Position numbers and translations under genes: made by a program | Notes under the pieces: model-generated | Told to the model about the DNA's origin: nothing | Database searches by the model: none | What the model saw: the letters and a program-made list of their open reading frames with translations, nothing else | Origin: Flaccisagitta enflata | Taxonomy: Eukaryota; Chaetognatha; Sagittoidea; Aphragmophora | Reading direction: 5' to 3' | Assembly (NCBI GenBank): GCA_965153355.1 | Contig: OZ231127.1 | Span: 67,642,001 to 67,706,000 of the forward strand | Length of the DNA stretch: 64,000 nucleotides | Part shown: one piece after another, positions 1 through 30,417 of the stretch | Layout: the number at the start of each line of letters is the position of its first letter | Numbering within the stretch: position 1 is the stretch's first letter

Positions 1-594
1 GTGGTTATCAAGCAACGATCAAGCAAAATTCACCCAGGCCTCCTCGACCACCTAAAACCACCCAAATTAGCTACACAGTGGTAGTTATCAAGCAACGATC
101 AAGCAAAATTCACCCAGGCCTCCTCGACCACCTAAAACCACCCAAATTAGCTACACAGTGGTAGTTATCAAGCAACGATCAAGCAAAATTCACCCAGGCC
201 TCCTCGACCACCTAAAACCACCCAAATTAGCTACATCGGGTAGGGTGGGAAACGATGCAGCAACATTCACCCAGGCCTCCTCGACCACCTATATCCACCC
301 AAATCAGCTACACAGTGATAATTATCAAGCAAAATTCACCCAGGCCTCCTCGACCACCTAAAACCACCCAAATTAGCTACACAGTGGTAGTTATCAAGCA
401 ACGATCAAGCAAAATTCACCCAGGCCTCCTCGACCACCTAAAACCACCCAAATTAGCTACACAGTGGTAGTTATCAAGCAACGATCAAGCAAAATTCACC
501 CAGGCCTCCTCGACCACCTAAAACCACCCAAATTAGCTACACAGTGGTAGTTATCAAGCAACGATCAAGCAAAATTCACCCAGGCCTCCTCAAC
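1..594. repeat. 80-bp minisatellite array, left part
   Basis: Head-to-tail repeats with a period of 80 bp, measured from recurrence of TTATCAAGCAACGATCAAGC at about 5, 85, 165, 471 and 551. Each unit contains a CACCCAGGCCTCCTCGACC block and an ACCACCCAAATTAGCTACAC block. One unit (about 236-320) is diverged. The array continues past the left edge and resumes at 1087 after an inserted element. Short ORFs through it only reflect lack of stop codons in the unit. Confidence 0.95.
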
Positions 595-1086
595 CACAGC
601 GCAATCTGTAGTGATATTAATGCCCCGGGGGATTCCGAGGGAATTCCCCCCGTTACAATTATTCATAAGTAAACCGGGCATAGTCTAAAAATGTTAGAGT
701 TTGATCCTGGGGGAATTCCCCCGGGAAACCCCCGTTTATACTAATTTATCCTCTTCATTTCTAATTTAAACAGGGCATATGCCCTGTTAAGTCCCCGTTT
801 AGTCCCTGAAGATTTTCACGATAGAAATCAACCTAAAAAAAGCCATTGACAAAAGAATTAACTTATTTTCAACGAAGAATTTTTGATTAAGAAAAACAAA
901 ACTAAATGGGGCATATGCCCCGTTAAGTCCCCGTTTAATCCCCGTTTAATCTCTGAATCATTTTTTTTCACTAACTTTTAACGGGGCATAGAACCATATC
1001 CAAACTTTAATATTTTTTTACCGGGGACATTGGGGCTTTTGCCCGGGGCATTAATGTCACCTTTTTGTACTACAGATTGCGCTGTG
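595..1086. mobile_element. MITE with CACAGCGCAATCTGTAGT inverted ends and 5-bp TSD
   Basis: A 492-bp non-coding block interrupts the 80-bp array. Its ends are inverted copies of CACAGCGCAATCTGTAGT, with further inverted similarity inside (ATTAATGCCCCGGG). It is flanked by TCAAC on both sides (590-594 and 1087-1091), while uninterrupted units of the array show this sequence once. Internal palindromes such as GGGCATATGCCC recur. It has no coding capacity, so it is a non-autonomous DNA transposon; the superfamily is not identifiable from what I see. Confidence 0.85.
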
Positions 1087-1603
1087 TCAACCACCTAAAA
1101 CCACCCAAATTAGCCACACAGTGGTAGTTATCAAGCAACGATCAAGCAAAATTCACCCAGGCCTCCTCGACCACCTAAAACCACCCAAATTAGCTACACA
1201 ATGGTAGTTATCAAGCAACGATCAAGCAAAATTCACCCAGGCCTCCTCGACCACCTAAAACCACCCAAATTAGCTACACAGTGGTAGTTATCAAGCAACG
1301 ATCAAGCAAAATTCACCCAGGCCTCCTCAACCACCTAAAACCACCCAAATTAGCTACACAGTGGTAGTTATCAAGCAATGATCAAGCAAAATTCACCCAG
1401 GCCTCCTCGACCACCTAAAACCACCCAAATTAGCTACACAGTGGTAGTTATCAAGCAACGATCAAGCAAAATTCACCCAGGCCTCCTCGACCACCTAAAA
1501 CCACCCAAATTAGCTACACAGTGGTAGTTATCAAGCAACGATCAAGCAATATTCACCCAGGCCTCCTCGACCACCTAAAACTACCCAAATTAGTCCTCCA
1601 CTG
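1087..1603. repeat. 80-bp minisatellite array, right part
   Basis: Continuation of the same 80-bp repeat, about six units, ending where CCACCTAAAACTACCCAAATTAG runs into unrelated sequence near 1595. The first unit carries TCAACCACC rather than TCGACCACC, matching the pre-insertion target of the neighbouring MITE. Confidence 0.95.
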
Positions 1604-1912
1604 CATTTGCAACTATTGATCTATGTTTATTTCGGATTTGCGTATGACCAGTGATGCGTTCATTCCAGATTTCCACAATGTCTGTTCCATGCTACTCCCG
1701 GGTTTCCGCATGTATAAGACTATCACTGTTCTCTCAGAATTTGGTACTGCTGGTTGTACACTTTCGCCAGGTTTCTACGCCTGTCACATGTTTCTACCGG
1801 AATCCAACAGTACCTGTCACACGCATGTCCCGGAATTCTGCAATGCCTGTCGGCTGTCACATGCATCTCTTGGAATTCCGTAATGCCTCTCAAACGCGCC
1901 ATTCTCCTGCAG
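1604..1912. repeat. Degenerate imperfect repeats, no gene
   Basis: The stretch has loosely repeated phrases of the type GGAATTCC..AATGCCTGTC and CACATGCATCTC, at intervals of roughly 40-50 bp. Small ORFs overlap in several frames without any recognisable domain. I see no gene here. Confidence 0.45.
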
Positions 1913-2005
1913 TTTTTAGATGCGACCTCGCATCTTTATAGGTCTTGTCTATCGGTTTGTTGGTTGGCTGGTCGGTTGGTTGGTCTCTTGGTCACACAAA
2001 CTTTG
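1913..2005 (-). mobile_element. AGATGCG-family hairpin element, truncated
   Basis: Starts with TTTTTAGATGCGACCTCGCA, i.e. the T-tract plus AGATGCG/CGCATCT hairpin, followed by CTTTATAGG and a degenerate GTC/GGTT tract. The other end is missing; the sequence runs into AT-rich DNA. An (ATTC)n stretch follows at about 2083-2135. Confidence 0.65.
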
Positions 2006-2325
2006 AAAAAAAACAAAACCTAAGGTTCTTTTATACCAAAACTAGCATCAACCAACTCACCGACTCATTATTTTGTTTGATCATTCATTCATTCATTCAT
2101 TCAATCAATCATTCATTCATTTATTTATTTATCTATTAATAAACAACGTTCAGTCATTAACAAACATTCATTTAAAGAGGACGCATCGTTGGCCTACTTG
2201 GCCTCGTTCTTCCTCTTCTGTCCTTTTTTCCCAGTTGACGAATGACTGCCACTCAAAGAGTTTCTCTCTTGCTTTACAATCGCCATTTTTTCTCCTTTTG
2301 TCCTTTTGCCTCCCTTCCTCTTCCA

Positions 2326-2538
2326 GTTTTTAGCCGCGTGCTACGGGACTCTACACCCCACTTTGTCGGTCCGTCGGTCCGTCCGTTAGTCCATCGTCGG
2401 TCCGTCTGTCATACTTTACTTTTTTGGGGGGTTTCTGCGGTTTTAGGCCTCACAGCTCCTACCCAAAGGATCAAGTGACCTCAAATATGGCCCCTGCCCA
2501 CCTCACGCGACTGGGGTAGCCGTGTATCCGGCCTTATT
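2326..2538 (-). mobile_element. AGTCGCG-family hairpin element
   Basis: Begins with a T-tract and a decayed hairpin (TAGCCGCGTGCTACGGGACT), then CTACACCCC, a run of GTCGGTCC/GTCCGTCC tetranucleotides, and TACTTTTTTGG. It ends with GCCCACCTCACGCGACTGGG and GTAGCCGTGTATCCGGCCTT. This is the complete order of parts seen in other family members. Confidence 0.8.
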
Positions 2539-2540
2539 GC

Positions 2541-2862
<322 letters not shown>

Positions 2863-3189
2863 GTTTCCTCTTCCTCTCCTCTTTCCTTCCTCCTACGACC
2901 CTTTCATTTCATTTTTTCTGTGTTCTTTCCTCCTTTTTACTGCGATCACTTTTCCAAGAGAGACTTTGATACACGCGCTTTACACAATCTTATTCAATAT
3001 TTGGGTTTGGGCTGATGGGCAGGGTCAGTGATGCATAACCTCCGGCTGATAAAAACGGTAATGAATAGGCTGTTCCACGTAAAAATAACGACTAAAATTT
3101 GATTGGTGTGCGGTTGTGGCTGTGAGCCTGTGAATCGACGTTTAAAAGAAACTCTTTGATCATTTCTGCGACTCGGTAATTCTTTCTAT
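2863..3189. other. No gene seen
   Basis: Pyrimidine-rich then AT-rich DNA with no ORF, domain or clear repeat that I can support. Confidence 0.5.
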
Positions 3190-3578
3190 ACGCGTGCAAC
3201 GCGACTCTACACCCCGCATTATCGGTCGGTCGGTCCGTTACGTTTTATCTTTTTTCCTCTTTTTTAGTTTTTTTACTTTTTCGGCGTTCATGGGCGGTTT
3301 TTGCAATACTGCTTCTGCCCACTTGCATGGCTAGCCTTTCTGAGCAGCTGCTCCAAAGGGCCGATGTCCTTTAGAACACAGTAGTGAATTTCCGTACATT
3401 TGTAAGGCCTGACATGTGGAAATTCACCCCTCTGTTCTACAGGACATCGTCCCTTTGGGGCCGCTGTCCTGCTCTCACATCACCTCATCACCCAACTTTT
3501 CATCAACCCGATTTTTGGTTGCCCCTGCCCCTGCCCCTGCCCACTTGGGTAGCCATCTATCCGGCCTTGTTTCGACAA
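3190..3578 (-). mobile_element. AGTCGCG-family element with a nested GGGCAGC-family remnant
   Basis: The left part has ACGCGTGCAACGCGACTCTA, CACCCCGC and a GTCGGTCGGTCC core; the right part has GCCCCTGCCCACTTGGGTAG and ATCCGGCCTTGTTTC. Between them lies a short inverted-repeat block: CCGATGTCCT..AGAACAC near 3361 and CTGTTCTACAGGACATCG near 3430. This matches the ends of the GGGCAGCGGCCCC family, so one element was inserted into another. Confidence 0.7.
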
Positions 3579-4329
3579 AGATTGTTTTTTCATTCAAATT
3601 TGATGAGCGGAAGATACGACTAAACGAATAATCAACGTCAAAAACCCGTTCCACTTCAATCTTTGGCATCTATCAAATGTTACCTCGGTTCCCCGTCCAG
3701 ACCCAGACATTGACCAACCGACGAACATGGCTTCTTAAAAACGTGCTTTAAAGCACGTTAAACGATTTGGGAACCTGCTGGCTCACTTCAGATTTAACCA
3801 TTATCAATGCTCCATAACAAATGAAAAATCACTCGAATATATTGCGGCGGAATGCAACTTCTTTTCCTGATGGAAAAAAAAGATTATGATCCATAATAAA
3901 TAACGATAAATTCAATAGCAATAATAAAGTCTCATCCTCAGCCAAAAAAAAAAAGTAGTTCTGACGACATTCCAAGTTGGAAGGCCCTTCCTTTTCTGCT
4001 TCTCATGTTTTCTGTTCATCGGTTTTTTTTGGATGCCACAATTCTTTTTCCCAGCTTTACTCCTGCTCTTTGGCTTTACTTTCTCTTACTCAATATCAAC
4101 TGAGGAAAAAAATAACTTCGCCTGAGTAACTACACTGAGTCTCGTCATCACCTCGGTATAAGTTATAACCTGCTATCTTTCGTCCCTTTCATATTTTGTC
4201 CGTCTAAATCTATTTGTCATATTCTCTGAATTTGTATAGCTGTTTTTTTTCTGTTCAGTTTCGGTGGCCTAAGTATCTTGCATGTACGTCTGTCAGTCTC
4301 CGTGAGTCTATCTCTGTTTTCCTCAGTTA
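3579..4329. other. No gene seen
   Basis: AT-rich sequence with short homopolymers. A local palindrome TTTAAAGCACGTTAAA lies near 3750. I found no ORF with recognisable content. Confidence 0.5.
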
Positions 4330-4473
<144 letters not shown>

Positions 4474-4540
4474 CAATACAAGGACATGGCCTCATGTTTT
4501 CCCTTTCGTTCTCATTTGTTTGCCTCCAGTTTTTTTTTCT

Positions 4541-4848
4541 TTTTTAGATGCGTCCTCGCATCTCTATAAGAGGGTTTGTCCGTCCGTCCGTCCGTCCGTC
4601 CGTCGGTCGGTCCGTCCGTCCGTCGGTCGGTCCGTTACGCCTGTTCAAAAACCGCGTTTCTCGGCTGTTTTTGGCCACGGTGAGATCCTACACTGAAACA
4701 AATGATCAACAAACATGTTTTGAGAGCCTCCTCTATTACTCAGTCGTTTCACCCGTCTGTTCGTCCATCTGTCTCTCCGTATATGTCACATGATCAATAC
4801 ATGCAGAGACACAGTCCGGACGCATCTTTGCCCGGTCGGGCTTGTTGA
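4541..4848 (-). mobile_element. AGATGCG-family hairpin element, full length
   Basis: Reads TTTTTTAGATGCGTCCTCGC with an AGATGCG-TCCT-CGCATCT hairpin, then CTATAAGAGGGTTTGTCCG, a (GTCC)n/(GTCG)n core, unique sequence, and an end with CCGGACGCATCTTTGCCCGG and TCGGGCTTGTT. The AGATGCG/CGCATCT motif is present at both ends, as in the copy at 39769-40041. Confidence 0.85.
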
Positions 4849-5215
4849 TTTGTTTCAGACGTGCCAGAAAAACCTAACGTAACTTGAAAAGCAGTTTGAT
4901 CGGCTGTCCATTCTCGAATCTTTGAATCTTATGATATCTTATGATATTCTAATGATCTTATGATCTACTAATAACTTTAAAAAATGTTTATATAAGAAAT
5001 ATATTGAAATTCGGCAGACTAGGGAATGGAAATAGAGAGACAAATTGAATTTCAACTTCTACCCGATTTTGTTTTTCTAGTTTATTGATTTTTTTTCATT
5101 CAAACAATTTAAAATTTCAATATTGGCGATGAATCTTCAATTGCGCTCCCATGGCAGTGCAATGCAATTTCCGAGCAACAACGAAAACAAACGACGAAAA
5201 CGAGTGAGACAATTA
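4849..5215. other. No gene seen
   Basis: AT-rich stretch with a small direct repeat (TTATGATATC twice near 4930) and no supported gene. Confidence 0.5.
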
Positions 5216-5454
5216 TTCTGACAATGACAACGACAATGACAACGACAATGACAACGACAACGACGAGGGCGGCAGTGACAATGTCGACGACAAACAAGCT
5301 AAGGCGTGCAGCACTGTGACTGTGTATTTACAACCAAAAAAACAACAACAACAACAACAACAACAACAGCAACACCATCAACAACAACAACAACAACAAC
5401 AACGAAAACAACAACGAAAACAACAACAACAACGAAAACAACAACAACAACGAG

Positions 5455-5537
<83 letters not shown>

Positions 5538-5538
5538 A
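5216..5538. repeat. CAA-rich microsatellite
   Basis: ACGACAATGACA-type repeats to about 5250, then (CAA)n with CGAAAA interruptions from 5338 to 5537. Poly-Q, poly-T, poly-V and poly-L ORFs arise in every frame. I see no flanking splice sites or homologous exon here, unlike the CAA tract at 12133. Confidence 0.95.
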
Positions 5539-5763
5539 AACCGAGCAAAGAACTGCGCGCATCGATGGTCTATTTCGCGCAACTTTTGTGCGTTGCGTGC
5601 AGCCTTCCTGTTGACTTCTGAAGCGCCGCTTTTCCGACAGCCTCAACCAACCGAAAATATTCCAGAGAAAAAAAAAAAAGATTCATGAAAAAAGGGGAAA
5701 AACAATATTGTCTTTTCTCTTTGCAAGTTGCTTTATTCCATCGTGACCTTATCGAGAGCTCCA

Positions 5764-6562
5764 ACAACAAGGCCGGATACACGGCTACCCAAGTCGCGTA
5801 AGGATGGGCAGGGGCAGTGATTCAAAGGGTTAACAAGAGTATTTGGGCAAGGGTATTAATGAAAAAATAACCCACCTGTATACTACCCGAATTAAAAAAA
5901 ACGCAAGTTTTTCATAGAATTGTTCAGATTGGACTATATTTCTCTAATGAACGGCATTTTGAGGGCAAGTTAGGTTTTTTAGAGCTTCTGTCCATCAAAT
6001 TTGAGAGTCAATAGAATTCAGTAACTGATGAGAAAAAGCCGCGCAAAAGCAGGAGGTATTTTGGAGAAAAAAAATAATGGTATTGGGAAATATCCATGAT
6101 GATTTTGGACGTTTTATCACACTTACCCGCTAGAAGTGTTTCGTTTTTCATGGCAGACATTGGGTAACTTTCATATGAGCACCATGATTGGTGACGAAAT
6201 GAGCATAAATGCTCAAATGGTTACAAAAATGACAACCACAGAGAAATAATTTTCAATTAGAGATGGCCTCTTTCTCCTCCAACTGCGAAATGAAATTTTG
6301 ACTTACTCACCTTCATTTGAATGTAACTTCTAAACGAATAAAGCTACAAATGTGGGATTGCGCTCAGAAGAAAGCCCTTGAAAAAAGCTTCAATTTGGTC
6401 ACCAATAAATTGTTTCTAAAGTTAAGCAAAGGCGCGTAAATTGGCATAGAAAAAACTTGCGTTTTTTCAATTCTGGTAGTAAGAAGACAGAGCTGAAAGT
6501 GTCACCAACCGACCGACCAACTGACATTGCGAGATATAGTCGCGTGCACGTGACTAAAAATT
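5764..6562 (+). mobile_element. AGTCGCG-family hairpin element split by a MITE
   Basis: Left part AACAAGGCCGGATACACGGC, TACCCAAGTCGCGTAAGG and GGGCAGGGGCAGTG; right part CCAACCGACCGACCAACTGA and ATAGTCGCGTGCACGTGACT followed by AAAAA. The parts are separated by a TA-flanked MITE at 5883-6479. Removing that MITE and one TA restores the order of a normal copy. Confidence 0.85.
5883..6479. mobile_element. Tc1/mariner-like MITE (TA target duplication)
   Basis: Inverted ends CTACCCGAATT..AAAAAACGCAAG (left) and CTTGCGTTTTTTCAATTCTG then GTAG (right), flanked by TA at 5881-5882 and 6480-6481. The 597-bp interior has no long ORF. TA duplications are the hallmark of Tc1/mariner-type transposition; the assignment rests only on that and the absence of coding sequence. 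Confidence 0.85.
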
Positions 6563-7223
6563 AAAAGTCGGGGGAGACTAAATCTGATGGAGCACCCGAA
6601 CCATCGTTCGCAATCTTTGTAGCACTTGTCCCCAGGCCGAGCAATACAGCTATTATTCGCTATCTTTGTAGCTCTTGTCCTCAGCATTTGAGCCATCAGT
6701 CAAAACCTTTTTTTTTGGCACTTGTCTACGTTCTTTCAAACAGTCGCTAATCCGTTTTCATAATATGAACAAAAAAAAAAAAAAAAAAAAAAACCAAAGA
6801 ACAAAAACAAAAAAATAAAAAAAGAAAAAAAAAGCTTGTAGTCGCGTGCTAAGGCCTTCATAACCCTGCTTGGTTGTTCTTTCAGGCTGTACGTCCGTCA
6901 CACAAGGCTGTTTCAGCATTCTAATGATTTTGGGCCTTGCTTTTTCCCGAATGTCCTGCAACTGCGACTGCTGAGCTTGAGACTATTGCAACAGTTTGCG
7001 ATTACATGCTGCTGTGTGTGCCCTCGGATTCTGTTTCGATGCCATTTGGCATGAATCGAAATTATATTTTCTCTTTTTAGAAGGTTTTTTAGTGTCTTTC
7101 CCAATCTGTCTCTGTTCCTCTCTGTATCTTCTGTTTTACTTTTTCTGCCAGTTTCTCTCTGATTGACACTTTGTTCAATGTGTCTGTCTTGTGGCGGTCT
7201 CTCTCTCTTTCTCTCTCTCTTTC

Positions 7224-7258
<35 letters not shown>

Positions 7259-8340
7259 CCCCTTTTTGAACATTTCTGCAAGAAGCGTTTCGTTTTTAAT
7301 TCAAGCCCGATAAGGAACTTGCTCAAATGTCAGCTTTATAAGAAAAAAATCAGAAATTAAGAGAAAAATTAACTGCCCACTTTAACGCCTTTCTTACGCT
7401 TCTTCCAAAGCTCAATTCAGATTCGGTGCATGCGACTGTATGAGCTTGCCTTTTTTCGGTTGGTTAGTCAATTGGTTGGTTAATCATTTACTCTGTCTGT
7501 CTTTTAATGAATACTTATGACAGTCATTCAGAAAGCTTTTATGACGTTTTGACTTAGGTCTCTCAAGAGCAACTTCTTTCACAAGATTAATATCGCAGAA
7601 TATGTTAATCAAATCTACAATATTCATCCATCTATTAGTTATACGGCCTAATTTTTCAAAAATGATGTCAGTATCTATTTATGGGCCTGTCTTACTCGAT
7701 AGTGGTCACTTGATAGAGGTGAGGTTTTGGGAGCTTTCACACATTTTCGGCCCCAAAAAATTAAATTGACCCTTTTAATTTTGTAAACTTTTAAAGGGAG
7801 AAATTAGCGAGATTTTTGGCTACTGTTTCTTACGTAGTTGCTCCCTTGCAATACCCACAAAAATGGTCAAAAATGCTCAAAAATTGCCAGGAACCTAACA
7901 TATAAATTGTATGATCTATGCGACGCTACTTGGTTCTTTTGACCTTGTTTTAGTAATGAAGCTCAGATTAAGAAAAAAAACTAGAATCTGTACTGGATCG
8001 TAAACACTGACATCGTTTATATCAAGGACAGAAAAAAAAAAATTTGCTTTGGAAAATTAACAGTAAAAAATTCCAACTTTTTTTCATTTTTTGAAGGGCT
8101 TCGTTGAACTTGATTTAAAGTCGCTAATGATTTATGAATGAAATAATGAAACACTTCTATTGGATTCTGATTCCATCTAATCAACTTTAACAGAAATGTT
8201 GAACAGGAATGAGATTCGATCAAACTGTCTTGTAAAGAATGACGGCTTAAAAAATGGTGATGATTTTCTTTAGCTTTGTGTAAAAATCTTCGCATTTTAT
8301 CATGAGACTTGATCGCACAAATTTTGAGCAACACCCACAA
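6563..8340. other. No gene seen
   Basis: This contains an A-rich tract (about 6770-6835), a CT-rich tract (about 7195-7260) and AT-rich unique sequence. Several 60-137-codon ORFs exist on the minus strand. They consist of lysine/arginine/glutamate or phenylalanine runs that mirror CT-rich or A-rich DNA, with no domain I recognise. Confidence 0.5.
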
Positions 8341-8572
8341 GAAAAAAACAAAGAAAAAAAATTATTAACAAACCATAATTGTAGTAAGAAACCTTGGCAT
8401 TGGACTCGGTAAAATTGTTGGTTACAACAGCACATAGGCGATCAGGAAATCTTGATGAATGCCTATGTCGGTTAAAAGGAATATTAAGACCGTTTAGGCC
8501 CCAGGGGCCCTGATTCAGAAAGTCGCGGTCATTTCAGAAGGTTACGTCTGAATGTCGAAATTCAATCTACAT

Positions 8573-8921
8573 TACGTCCCATGAAGCGCCCCAAATTTCG
8601 ACATTGACTATCACCAATCTTACCATGGTTGAGGCGTGGTAAAAAAATAACTCATGCAAAATTTCAGGCCTCTAGAACTGCGGGAACCTTTGTTAGGGTG
8701 ACCATGAAGTTTCTATAGAAATATATGGCAGAGACAAAATTTGCATAATAGAAATATCGATTCCAATGCTAATCCAATACAAACTTCAACCTCACCCTAA
8801 TGGAGGTTCCTGCTATCTCAGAGGCCCAAAATTTTGCGTAGAATATTTTTTTTACCAAGCCTTAACTGTTGTAAGATTGGTGAGAGCCATAGTCGAAGTT
8901 TGGGGCGCTTCACGGGACGTA
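8573..8921. mobile_element. hAT-like MITE, absent from duplicate copy
   Basis: Ends are inverted copies of TACGTCCC(A/G)TGAAGCGCCCC, AAA and TTCGAC. Each side carries ATCTACAT (8565-8572 and 8922-8929). The second copy of the segment at about 40220 has this target once (CAATCTACATTCACAATTGG) and no insert. Because the end is palindromic (ATT/AAT), a 4-, 6- or 10-bp duplication also fits. An 8-bp duplication is the hAT signature and fits the nTnnnnAn pattern. Confidence 0.8.
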
Positions 8922-9026
8922 ATCTACATTCACAATTGGAGCACTCTTGGGATAGTTGGCTCTGACTGATGACGATGGCAACTCGCCTTTTGAGAATGGA
9001 TTGACTTTTAGGATGCCGACTTTTTG

Positions 9027-9657
9027 GGCAGCGGCCCCGAAGGGGACGAAGTCCTGTAGAACACAGGGGGACTTTCGTTCGTCCGTTCGTTCGTTCGTTC
9101 GTTTGTCCCCCCCCTCATCAGGCCCCTCAGGCCTCAAATCTGGCCTCTGAGACCTCGAATGTGACCTCTCAGGCCTCAAATCCAGGCTCTCTGACCTCAA
9201 ATCCAGCCTCTCAGGCCTCAAATCCGGCCTCCCAGGTCTTAAATTAGGCTGCTCAGGCCTAAGACCTTGCCTCCCAGGCCTTAAATTAGGCCTGTCAGGC
9301 CTTAGATCAGCTATCTAAGCCTAAATTTTTTGCTCTCAGGCTTCAAATCTGTCCTCTGACCTTTCAAGCCTTAATCCATTTCTCTCAAGCCTCAAGTCAG
9401 CCCTATAAAGCTTTTGATTGGCATTCTGAGGCCTTATATCAGCCTTCCTAGGCCTCAATTTAGGCTCTTGGAGACCTCCACTAAGCCCTCTAAAGCATCT
9501 TATTCACTTCAGGCAGAACGAACGAAAGTCCCTCTGTGTTCTACAGGACTTCGTCCCCTTTGGGGCCGCTGCCCTGCTTCCCCTCACTCCAATTCACAAT
9601 CACTCAAAGCAGGGCAACGGGTATCGCTGACCACATATTGCCCTTGGGCGACCTGTT
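9027..9657 (-). mobile_element. GGGCAGC-family hairpin element with minisatellite core
   Basis: One end has GGGCAGCGGCCCCGAAGGGG, ACGAAGTCCTGTAGAACACA and (GTTC)n. The core repeats GGCCTC..CAGGCCTCAAATC every 20-30 bp. The far end inverts the first block (GTTCTACAGGACTTCGTCCC, GGGGCCGCTGCCCTG) and closes with ATTGCCCTTGGGCGACCTG. The second copy of the duplicated segment reads straight across the site (CTTTTTGGTTCAGAATAAAA at about 40323), so it is an insertion with only about 3-4 bp of flanking repeat. Confidence 0.9.
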
Positions 9658-9669
9658 GGTTCAGAATAA

Positions 9670-9797
9670 AACAAGGCCGGACTGTTGGGCAGGGGCCGTA
9701 CTGCAAAAACCGCTCAAAATTCAAAAAAATTGTAACGGACCTATCGACCAACCGACCGACATGGCAAGGTGTAGAGTCGCGTGTCCGCGACTAAAAA
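9670..9797 (+). mobile_element. Short AGTCGCG-family hairpin element
   Basis: AACAAGGCCGGACTGTTGGG, an ACCAACCGACCG core, and AGTCGCGTGTCCGCGACTAA plus AAA. This 128-bp member is shared with the duplicate copy (40341-40469), so it inserted before the duplication. Confidence 0.8.
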
Positions 9798-10109
9798 CAA
9801 GGCCAGTTAAACTATTGCTTGGGCCGCGAATGGTGGGCACTGGGGTGGAGAACAGGGGCCGTGATTGGAGGTGCTCAAATAACCTATAACCTAATCCCAT
9901 CAGCTTGACGGTCGGACGAACAGAACGATTGACAGAAGAACCGACGGACCGACCATAGGACGCTAGGAATTTCAAGAGTTTTTTGCGCTCACCCGAGATA
10001 GAAAGAAGAAAAAATTTTCTGGCTTTGCCAGATACTTGCACATGTCTACAGACCGTTTTTTTTGTAATGCTCTTTTTTTGTTATGTTTCATTCACTATAC
10101 TCAGTAGCT

Positions 10110-10167
<58 letters not shown>

Positions 10168-10403
10168 GTCTCTCACTCTCTCACTCTCTCACTCTCTCAC
10201 TCTCTCACTCTCTCACTCTCTCACTCTCTCACTCTCTCACTCTCTCACTCTCTCACTCTCTCTCGCTCTTTTCACTTTTCATTATTCATGACTTAGGTCG
10301 TATAAATATTTTTTTCCACCCTGAAAAAGTCAAATTCATTTTTCCTGAAAACATTTGTTTACTTTTCTTTTCAACAACTTTTTTTTCATTTCTCTCCAAT
10401 CAG
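9798..10403. other. ARP intron sequence with (TC)n tract
   Basis: This sequence is shared with the duplicate copy. It contains a GGACGGTCGGACGAAC/GACGGACCGACC stretch and a long (TC)n with (CACTCT)n at 10112-10264. A pyrimidine-rich acceptor TTTCTCTCCAATCAG ends at 10403. No upstream coding exon or start codon could be identified, so the 5' end of the ARP gene is not located. Confidence 0.6.
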
Positions 10404-29952
<19,549 letters not shown>

Positions 29953-30000
29953 ACATTGATGAAATGTTAATTGTAATTTATTGTCTCTGTCCGACTCTCT

Positions 30001-30073
<73 letters not shown>
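30001..30073. repeat. (TC)n microsatellite just 3' of the ARP stop codon
   Basis: A TC tract beginning about 50 bp after the TAA, probably in the 3' untranslated region. Confidence 0.95.
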
Positions 30074-30076
<3 letters not shown>

Positions 30077-30411
30077 TCTCGATGTATGAATGTCTGTGTT
30101 GGACCTGGTTTCAGCTGCCTTAATGTCTACCTGCCTTTGTTTTTCGCCATCCTCCCCTTGCTAGTTTTATTACTGAATTTCTCTCCATTGATATTGTATC
30201 ACATTCAGCTATATATATATGCCTCTTTCTGCCAGTGATCGTTTCCCAATCCCTACATACCTTTGGTTATTTGATGAGTTAAACTCTGGCTAAATGTTAT
30301 TCCTGGTTTTAATTTCGTGTATTTTGATATGTACTGCTTTTAATGTTAGTCATTGAACGTTTCAACAAAATCTTATCAATTTTTTCGGTCACCGCAAAAA
30401 CAATAAAATAT

Positions 30412-30417
30412 TTTTGT
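30412..30417 (+). terminator. Possible polyadenylation signal of the ARP gene
   Basis: AATAAA in a U-rich context, about 460 bp after the stop. No transcript evidence is available, and A/T-rich DNA yields such hexamers by chance. Confidence 0.25.

Noticed and set aside
1-1603. Possible CRISPR-like array
   Set aside because: The unit is a continuous 80-bp minisatellite without constant-repeat/variable-spacer structure, in a eukaryotic context.
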